Assembly (NCBI GenBank): GCA_903868285.1
Contig: CAIPUP010000245.1
Location: 1-10,816, forward strand
From: an uncultured beta proteobacterium
GTDB taxonomy: Bacteria; Pseudomonadota; Gammaproteobacteria; Burkholderiales; SG8-39
Length of the DNA stretch: 10,816 nt
Direction of reading: 5' to 3'
Part shown: positions 6,720 to 10,816 of the stretch, one piece after another
Numbering within the stretch: position 1 is the first letter of the stretch
Layout: every line of letters starts with the position of its first letter
The notes under the pieces: generated by a model
What the model was told of the DNA's origin: nothing
What the model saw: only the letters and a program-made list of their open reading frames with translations
Database searches by the model: none
Program-made: the position numbers and the translations under genes

Positions 6720-7570
6720 TGGCCGCCCCCCAGTTCCGCGCTGGCGCTCATTGCCAACTCGCTGCGATGGTTCAGCGCCCACAATGTGGCCTGTGTGCCG
6801 TCGACCCGGCCGTGCACGCTAAAGGGGTGAATATCGAACAGCGGGCTGATGGCCTTGAATGCAAACGTCTTCACCTTGGCGGTCGACGCATGGCGACGTA
6901 ACAGGTCCAAAAGCAAGGTCGCGATCAAAGGCCCATGTACAACCAGGCCGGGATAGGCCTCGCCCAAGCAGAATTCACGGTCGTAGTGGATGCGGTGGCC
7001 ATTGAACGTCAGCGCCGAATACCGAAACAGGAGCACCGGGTCGGCGCTCAGTTCGCTGGACCACTGCGCCTGGGCGGGTGCAGGTCTGGCTGGCGGCGGC
7101 GCAGCAGAGTTTGACGCAGCGGCACGGTAGACGATATCGTGCTCTTCGACGATCTGGGCGCCTTGGTCACCATCAATGTTGTGCTGCACCTGGACGAATG
7201 CCAGCGACCCGCTCTGACCAGATTTGAACGCGATATCGGCGATGCGCGATACACGAGTCGCGTTTTCGCCAACGCGCAGCGGACGTTCGAAGCGCAGGCG
7301 CCCGCCGGCCCACATCCGACGTGGCAACGACACGGGCGGCAGGAAACTGCCGAGGCGTGCGTGGCCATCATAACCAAGCTCCGATGCCTTGTAGGTTGGC
7401 AGGAAGTTCAGCCAGTGCCACAACGGTGGAAGCGCATCGCCAACACTGGGGGTATCGTCACGATCCAGCGCATGGGCGAGCGCTGCGACCCGCCAGGACG
7501 ACACCGTGTCTCGCGCCGATTCCGTGCGCCCGACCCAATTCTTGAGCATTTGCTTCTCGGCCGGAGTCAT
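6716..7570 (-). CDS. Two-domain MaoC/HTD2-type acyl-CoA hydratase, candidate itaconyl-CoA (or mesaconyl-C4-CoA) hydratase
   Basis: The 284-residue protein has the double hot-dog layout of the FAS1-like dehydratase/mesaconyl-C4-CoA hydratase family. An N-terminal hot-dog (about 10-150) contains LPRRMWAGGRLRF (82-94). A Pro/Ala-rich linker (about 151-170) follows, then a C-terminal hot-dog with FNGHRIHYDREF (189-200) and YPGLVVHGPLIA (206-217), the hydratase signature with catalytic Asn/His-type residues. The family adds water to CoA esters of unsaturated dicarboxylic acids. Between a CoA-transferase and a CitE-type lyase, the expected reaction is itaconyl-CoA to citramalyl-CoA (Ich/RipB), or the homologous mesaconyl-C4-CoA hydration. 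The start at 7570 overlaps the transferase stop as ATGA, and its own stop overlaps the lyase start in the same way, so all three enzymes are probably translationally coupled. Confidence 0.88.
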   Translation of the reverse strand: MTPAEKQMLKNWVGRTESARDTVSSWRVAALAHALDRDDTPSVGDALPPLWHWLNFLPTYKASELGYDGHARLGSFLPPVSLPRRMWAGGRLRFERPLRVGENATRVSRIADIAFKSGQSGSLAFVQVQHNIDGDQGAQIVEEHDIVYRAAASNSAAPPPARPAPAQAQWSSELSADPVLLFRYSALTFNGHRIHYDREFCLGEAYPGLVVHGPLIATLLLDLLRRHASTAKVKTFAFKAISPLFDIHPFSVHGRVDGTQATLWALNHRSELAMSASAELGGGQ

Positions 7571-8748
7571 GATGGCGCCCCTGCTGACTCCAGGCCAAAT
7601 TCCGCGCGCACCGCTGCGCTGTGTTGACCCAGTGCGGGAACCGCCCTGAAGCGACCTGTATCGTGTTCACTGCGCACTGGTGGTGCAACCAGCATGGCCT
7701 CACCTGAGGGCGTGGCGACCGGCCAGGTACGCAACTGGGGATGTGCAAGCAGCGCAGCGGTGCTGTTGACGGCACCATAGGCGATGCCAGCTTGCTGCAG
7801 TCGCCCTTCGAGCGCAGCGCGCGGGTAAGCGGCGAACGCCTGTCGGATCAGGTCATCGAGTTGCGTTCTGTTGGCGACGCGGAGGTTGTTGCTTCCGAAG
7901 CGCGGGTCCTGAGCTACGTCGGGATCGCCGAGAAAATCGCAAGCAAAGCGGCTCCATTCCCTCTCATTCTGCACTGCGATCACGAGGGTTTCATCGTCCG
8001 CAGTCTGGAAGCCCCCATACGGGGCGATCGACGGATGGCTCAAGCCCACACGCCGCGGACCCTGTCCGGCATAGGCCTGGTGCAGCACCGGAACGCTCAT
8101 CCAGTCTGCTGCCGTGTCGAACAGCGAGACCTGTACCGCGCTGCCGCAGCCTGTGCGCTCACGGGCTAGCAGCGCTTGCTGGATCCCGATCAAGGCGTTC
8201 ATTCCGGCGCCGATGTCGCAGATCGATACCCCGATCCTTCCGTACTCACCTGGAGGACCTGAGACCGAGACGAGACCGCTTTCAGATTGCACCAGCAGGT
8301 CGTACGCCTTCATGTCTCGGTAAGGGCCGTCCTCGCCATAACCGCTGATATCGCAGGTGATCAGGCTTGGGTAGCGCGCACGCAGTTCGGCGGAACCAAA
8401 GCCCGCGCGCGCCGATGCGCCTGGACCCAGGTTCTGCACAAACACATCTGCCTGCGCCAGCATGCGGTGCATCAGAGCCTGGTCATCGGCATCGTGCAAG
8501 TCCAACTGCACGGACTCCTTGCCGCGGTTGGTCCAGACAAAATACGACGCCTCCCCATGGACGACGCTGTCGTAGCCGCGCGCAAAATCGCCACTGTCGC
8601 GCTCGACCTTGATGACACGCGCACCAGCGTCGGCGAGCCGGCAGGTACACAATGGCGCTGCCAGAGCCTGTTCGATCGATACCACGAGCAATCCGGACAA
8701 AGGCCCGGTTGCCGCATGATCCAGCTTCTGGGGAGAGTTTTCCCGCAT
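7567..8748 (-). CDS. CaiB/BaiF family III CoA-transferase, candidate itaconate (or related dicarboxylate) CoA-transferase
   Basis: The 393-residue cytoplasmic protein is a family III CoA-transferase, which moves CoA from a donor such as succinyl-CoA to a carboxylic acid. The N-terminal Rossmann-like part has VVSIEQALAAPLCTCRLADAG (22-42, a CaiB hallmark) and RVIKVER (44-50). TNRGKESVQLDL (73-84) follows, and then SGYGEDGPYRD with AYD at 148-150, where the Asp is the expected acyl-accepting catalytic residue, and the following QSESGL. It opens the operon and is followed by hydratase and lyase, the order of activation, hydration and cleavage in itaconate degradation (Ict/RipA). Its frame is open to 8883, but that extension crosses the likely promoter. 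The ATG at 8748 has AGGA upstream with about 10 bases spacing and starts just before the conserved domain, so I chose it. Substrate is inferred from neighbours, since this family acts on many acids. Confidence 0.9.
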   Translation of the reverse strand: MRENSPQKLDHAATGPLSGLLVVSIEQALAAPLCTCRLADAGARVIKVERDSGDFARGYDSVVHGEASYFVWTNRGKESVQLDLHDADDQALMHRMLAQADVFVQNLGPGASARAGFGSAELRARYPSLITCDISGYGEDGPYRDMKAYDLLVQSESGLVSVSGPPGEYGRIGVSICDIGAGMNALIGIQQALLARERTGCGSAVQVSLFDTAADWMSVPVLHQAYAGQGPRRVGLSHPSIAPYGGFQTADDETLVIAVQNEREWSRFACDFLGDPDVAQDPRFGSNNLRVANRTQLDDLIRQAFAAYPRAALEGRLQQAGIAYGAVNSTAALLAHPQLRTWPVATPSGEAMLVAPPVRSEHDTGRFRAVPALGQHSAAVRAEFGLESAGAPS

Positions 8749-8848
8749 TGAAGATTTTTCCTGTTGGTTCAGTTGTAGTGAATTCCCGACTCCAGCCGAA
8801 TGCCGGCCCGATCGAAACGGCCCACCCACTTTAAGATCGGTGCGAGTC
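8749..8848 (-). promoter_or_regulatory. Leader of the operon with two inverted repeats
   Basis: If the promoter at 8855-8883 is used, about 100 bases of untranslated leader precede the transferase ATG. The leader contains an interrupted inverted repeat CCGATC (8808-8813) / GATCGG (8835-8840) and an imperfect one ATTC (8782-8785) / GAAT (8798-8801) with C/G-rich inner flanks. The repeats could be protein-binding sites or RNA stems. I recognise no known riboswitch. Confidence 0.3.
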
Positions 8849-8854
8849 AGGGGT

Positions 8855-8883
8855 ATTCTGGCGAACGGGGGAGGGTGTGGCAA
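8855..8883 (-). promoter_or_regulatory. Candidate sigma-70 promoter of the catabolic/transport operon
   Basis: On the - strand TTGCCA (8883-8878, five of six matches to TTGACA) is separated by 17 bases from CAGAAT (8860-8855, four of six to TATAAT). The position, about 100 bases upstream of the first gene and just downstream of an inverted repeat, suits a promoter activated by the divergent LysR regulator. It is a visual match only. Confidence 0.45.
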
Positions 8884-8896
8884 ACGATCATTTCTT

Positions 8897-8911
8897 GCTC
8901 CTCGGCGGAGC
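8897..8911. promoter_or_regulatory. Perfect inverted repeat in the divergent promoter region, possible LysR operator
   Basis: GCTCC (8897-8901) and GGAGC (8907-8911) form a perfect 5-bp inverted repeat around TCGGC. Its centre lies about 55 bases upstream of the start site predicted from the operon promoter candidate, close to where LysR-type activators bind. It does not fit the classical T-N11-A spacing, so it may be only part of an operator or a chance palindrome. Confidence 0.35.
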
Positions 8912-8916
8912 TAAAC

Positions 8917-8946
8917 TTGTCTGATGCGCGCTTTTTGGCGGATACT
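8917..8946 (+). promoter_or_regulatory. Weak candidate promoter of the LysR gene
   Basis: TTGTCT (8917-8922) is followed after 18 bases by GATACT (8941-8946); each matches four of six consensus positions. It points toward the LysR gene, would leave an untranslated leader of about 85 bases, and lies beside the inverted repeat at 8897-8911, which would allow autoregulation. Confidence is low. Confidence 0.25.
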
Positions 8947-9037
8947 GGACCGCACAGCGCCCGAGGTTGACTCCGCGGCTGTGACCTGCCGACCGGACTG
9001 CCCGACGGACACAAGAAAGCTCAAGAACCCACACACC

Positions 9038-9946
9038 ATGAACCGTTCGCTTCCACCATTGCCGGCGCTGCGCAGCTTCGAGGCGGCCGCGCGCTACCAA
9101 AGCTTCAAACTTGCGGCCGATGAGTTGTTTGTCACGCCCTCCGCCATCGGGCACCAGGTCAAGCACCTTGAGGACCACCTGGGAACCCGTCTGTTCCACC
9201 GCATGAACCGCAAGCTGCAACTGACCGACGCCGGCGCCGTTTATCTGGCTCGCATCCGCAAGGTTTTCGACCAGATCGACGAAGCCAGCCGGGATGTTGC
9301 CGAGTTAGGATCTTCGGAGCGCTTAACCTTGGCGGTCCCACCAAGCCTGCTTGCCACCTGGATGATTCCGCGCTTGACGCAGTTCATGGAGCGGCATCCT
9401 GCAATCCAACTGCGATTTCTCGATACCTTGCGCCACGTTGATTTTGCAAATGAGCAGATCGACGCTGCCATCTGGTATGGCTTCCAGGATTGGCCGGACC
9501 TCCACACCGACCATCTTTTCGAGGAGCACCTGCTTCCAGTGTGCAGTCCGCAGCTGCTGCGTGGGCAGCATGCACTGCGCCGGCTACAGGATCTTCAGCA
9601 CCACCCCCTTATCCATACGGAGCGCCGTTTGGTCAAATGGGGCATGGTGCTGCGCGCAGCCGGATGCCTTGACATCGACGCGGGACGTGGTCTGCGCTTC
9701 CTGCACTCGATCCAGTCGCTTCGGGCGGCGGCCGAGGGGATGGGCGTCGCACTGGCCGAGCGCCTCGGGGTCGCTGACGAAGTCTCAGCGGGCAGGTTGG
9801 TCGTTCCGTTTGAGTTGCCAGTGCAGATTCGCCCAGCGCCCTCCTACTACTTCGTTTGTCCCCGTCGTGGACTCACGATGCCGCGTGTCCAAGCGGCGCG
9901 TCAATGGCTGGTAGAAGAACTGGTGCCAAAAGGCGCCAAGGTGTGA
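9038..9946 (+). CDS. LysR-type transcriptional regulator, likely regulator of the divergent operon (GcvA-like subgroup)
   Basis: The 302-residue protein has an N-terminal winged helix-turn-helix. LPALRSFEAAARYQSFKLAA (8-27) runs into the recognition region DELFVTPSAIGHQVKHLE (28-45) and GTRLFHRMNRKLQLTDAG (49-66), then a linker helix and a LysR effector-binding domain from about residue 92. The LPPLPALRSFEAAAR start and the later LLPVCSPQLL segment are typical of the GcvA/AmpR-like branch. The frame is open from 8924, but the first 38 codons there do not resemble the family, so the ATG at 9038 was chosen; its ribosome site (AAGAAAG) is modest. It lies head to head with the CoA-transferase operon, the usual arrangement for a LysR activator that senses the pathway substrate or an intermediate. 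The P. aeruginosa itaconate cluster also has a LysR gene (ItcR). The effector is not known from sequence. Confidence 0.92.
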   Translation: MNRSLPPLPALRSFEAAARYQSFKLAADELFVTPSAIGHQVKHLEDHLGTRLFHRMNRKLQLTDAGAVYLARIRKVFDQIDEASRDVAELGSSERLTLAVPPSLLATWMIPRLTQFMERHPAIQLRFLDTLRHVDFANEQIDAAIWYGFQDWPDLHTDHLFEEHLLPVCSPQLLRGQHALRRLQDLQHHPLIHTERRLVKWGMVLRAAGCLDIDAGRGLRFLHSIQSLRAAAEGMGVALAERLGVADEVSAGRLVVPFELPVQIRPAPSYYFVCPRRGLTMPRVQAARQWLVEELVPKGAKV

Positions 9947-9964
9947 ATTGCCTGCAGATCGCCA

Positions 9965-9983
9965 GCAGCGTGGCACCCGCTGC
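9965..9983. repeat. Hairpin between convergent genes
   Basis: GCAGCG (9965-9970) and CGCTGC (9978-9983) form a perfect 6-bp stem with a 7-base loop, in the 96-base gap between the LysR stop and the end of the Rieske oxygenase gene. No T-tract follows on either strand, so it is not a classical intrinsic terminator. It may still help end convergent transcripts. Confidence 0.3.
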
Positions 9984-10042
9984 GACGCTCTCTGCGATTG
10001 TCAAGCAATGATCATCCCGCCCCAGCCCAAGGCCGATCCACC

Positions 10043-10816
10043 CTAGCCCAACTGCCGCTGCGCCATGCTCTGCATGAGCTTGCGCAAGCGTGACAGGCCC
10101 ACGTCGTGCTCGTACAGGTGCTCACGCTGGTTGGCGTCGGGCTCCATGCTCTCCAGCATCACACGATCCTGCTCCAGCACCACCCAGTGACGGGCTTCCA
10201 GGCGGTTGCGGTACAAAAAGCGCCACACATTGCGCTGCCAGCCCTGCACGCGGCGGCAGCGCCAGAAGAACACCGCGCTCAGGTTGGGGCCGATGGGCGT
10301 GTAGCTGCCGATGATGGTGAAGCTGCCGCCCGGGCCGCCGGTCTTGGGGTAGGGGATGGCCAAGCGCATCCAGTGGGTGCCGGTGTCGCCCCACTCGGTC
10401 CAGTCGAAGTTGACATCGCGCTGGCCGTCTTTCTCGAACATGAAGCCGTGCTCGGTCTTGCGCAGCTTGAACTTGGCGCTGATGTCGCCCTCGGCCATGG
10501 AATGTGACTGCTTGTGCACAAAGCTGCCGTGCATGGGGTCCATCACGTTGTCGGCCACGTAGCGGTAGTCGCCGCGCCACTCCACGTAGCACAAAAACTG
10601 GCTCCACTCGGGGTTGCTCAGCTCGTCGGTCAGTTGCAGCGGCGGCGGGGCATCCACATGGCCCCGGCTGTTGTAGAGCCAGAGTGCGCCATGGGCGTCC
10701 TGAACATGAAAACTGCGCGCGGCGCGGCTGCCCTCCAGGGTGCAGCCGGGGCTGGCGGGCACCTTGGTCACCAGGCCGTCGCAGCGCACCTCGATGCCGT
10801 GGTAGGGGCAGGCCAG
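10043..10816 (-). CDS. Rieske non-haem iron oxygenase, alpha subunit (5' end outside the window)
   Basis: The frame is open to the last base of the window, so the N-terminus is missing. The visible 257 residues begin LACPYHGIEV, in which Cys3 and His6 are the second Cys-x-x-His half of the Rieske [2Fe-2S] site; the first Cys-x-His half is off the window. DNVMDPMHGSFVH (89-101) gives the mononuclear-iron histidines His96 and His101, and LEQDRVMLES near the C-terminus probably gives the third (Asp) ligand. The overall pattern is that of the vanillate O-demethylase/phthalate dioxygenase-like oxygenases, which hydroxylate or demethylate aromatic or other ring substrates with a separate reductase. 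Substrate cannot be named. It converges on the LysR gene and probably belongs to a neighbouring unit outside the window. Codons look more strongly G/C-ending than in the transport operon. Confidence 0.88.
   Translation of the reverse strand: MACPYHGIEVRCDGLVTKVPASPGCTLEGSRAARSFHVQDAHGALWLYNSRGHVDAPPPLQLTDELSNPEWSQFLCYVEWRGDYRYVADNVMDPMHGSFVHKQSHSMAEGDISAKFKLRKTEHGFMFEKDGQRDVNFDWTEWGDTGTHWMRLAIPYPKTGGPGGSFTIIGSYTPIGPNLSAVFFWRCRRVQGWQRNVWRFLYRNRLEARHWVVLEQDRVMLESMEPDANQREHLYEHDVGLSRLRKLMQSMAQRQLG

Noticed and set aside
8924..9037. Upstream extension of the LysR frame from an ATG at 8924
   Set aside because: The 38 extra residues do not resemble LysR proteins, and the canonical N-terminus begins at 9038.
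1..10816. CRISPR arrays, insertion sequences, tRNA or rRNA genes
   Set aside because: No regularly spaced repeats, transposase-like proteins, terminal inverted repeats or RNA-gene features were recognised on reading both strands.

Overview
The window is GC-rich, densely coded DNA of proteobacterial type. Protein style and gene content fit a beta-proteobacterium, probably Burkholderiales and perhaps Comamonadaceae; this taxonomic guess is an inference, since no rRNA or other marker gene is present.

Layout. (1) A small VOC (glyoxalase-fold) protein gene on the + strand opens the window (20-442). (2) A non-coding stretch (443-837) holds two terminator-like hairpins facing the - strand. (3) Eight genes lie head to tail on the - strand from 8748 down to 838 and look like one operon. 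In transcription order they encode a family III (CaiB/BaiF) CoA-transferase, a two-domain MaoC/HTD2-type acyl-CoA hydratase, a CitE-type CoA-ester lyase, an MmgE/PrpD-family protein, and a complete osmoprotectant-type (OpuC/YehZYXW-like) ABC importer: permease, ATPase with CBS domains, second permease, periplasmic binding protein. (4) A LysR-type regulator (9038-9946, + strand) is divergent from the operon, with about 290 bp between them carrying a promoter candidate and inverted repeats. (5) A Rieske non-haem iron oxygenase (10043 to the window end, - strand) is cut at its 5' end and converges on the LysR gene.

How the genes fit together. CoA-transferase, MaoC-type hydratase and CitE-type lyase are the three steps of bacterial itaconate degradation: itaconate to itaconyl-CoA, to (S)-citramalyl-CoA, to pyruvate plus acetyl-CoA (Ict/Ich/Ccl, the Rip proteins of Pseudomonas and Yersinia). 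The homologous mesaconyl-CoA transferase/hydratase/lyase route is the main alternative. A divergent LysR gene and an MmgE/PrpD gene also accompany the Pseudomonas aeruginosa cluster. There, as I recall it, the transport genes are of the TRAP C4-dicarboxylate type; here that place is taken by a betaine-type ABC importer. Its binding protein appears to keep the residues that hold a ligand carboxylate but to have lost part of the tyrosine cage that holds a quaternary amine. The working hypothesis is a self-contained, LysR-controlled uptake-and-degradation system for itaconate or a related C5 (or larger) carboxylic acid, with an Opu-type importer recruited for a non-osmoprotectant substrate. The MmgE/PrpD protein, related to cis-aconitate decarboxylase, could prepare the substrate. 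Substrate identity is inferred from family and context only.
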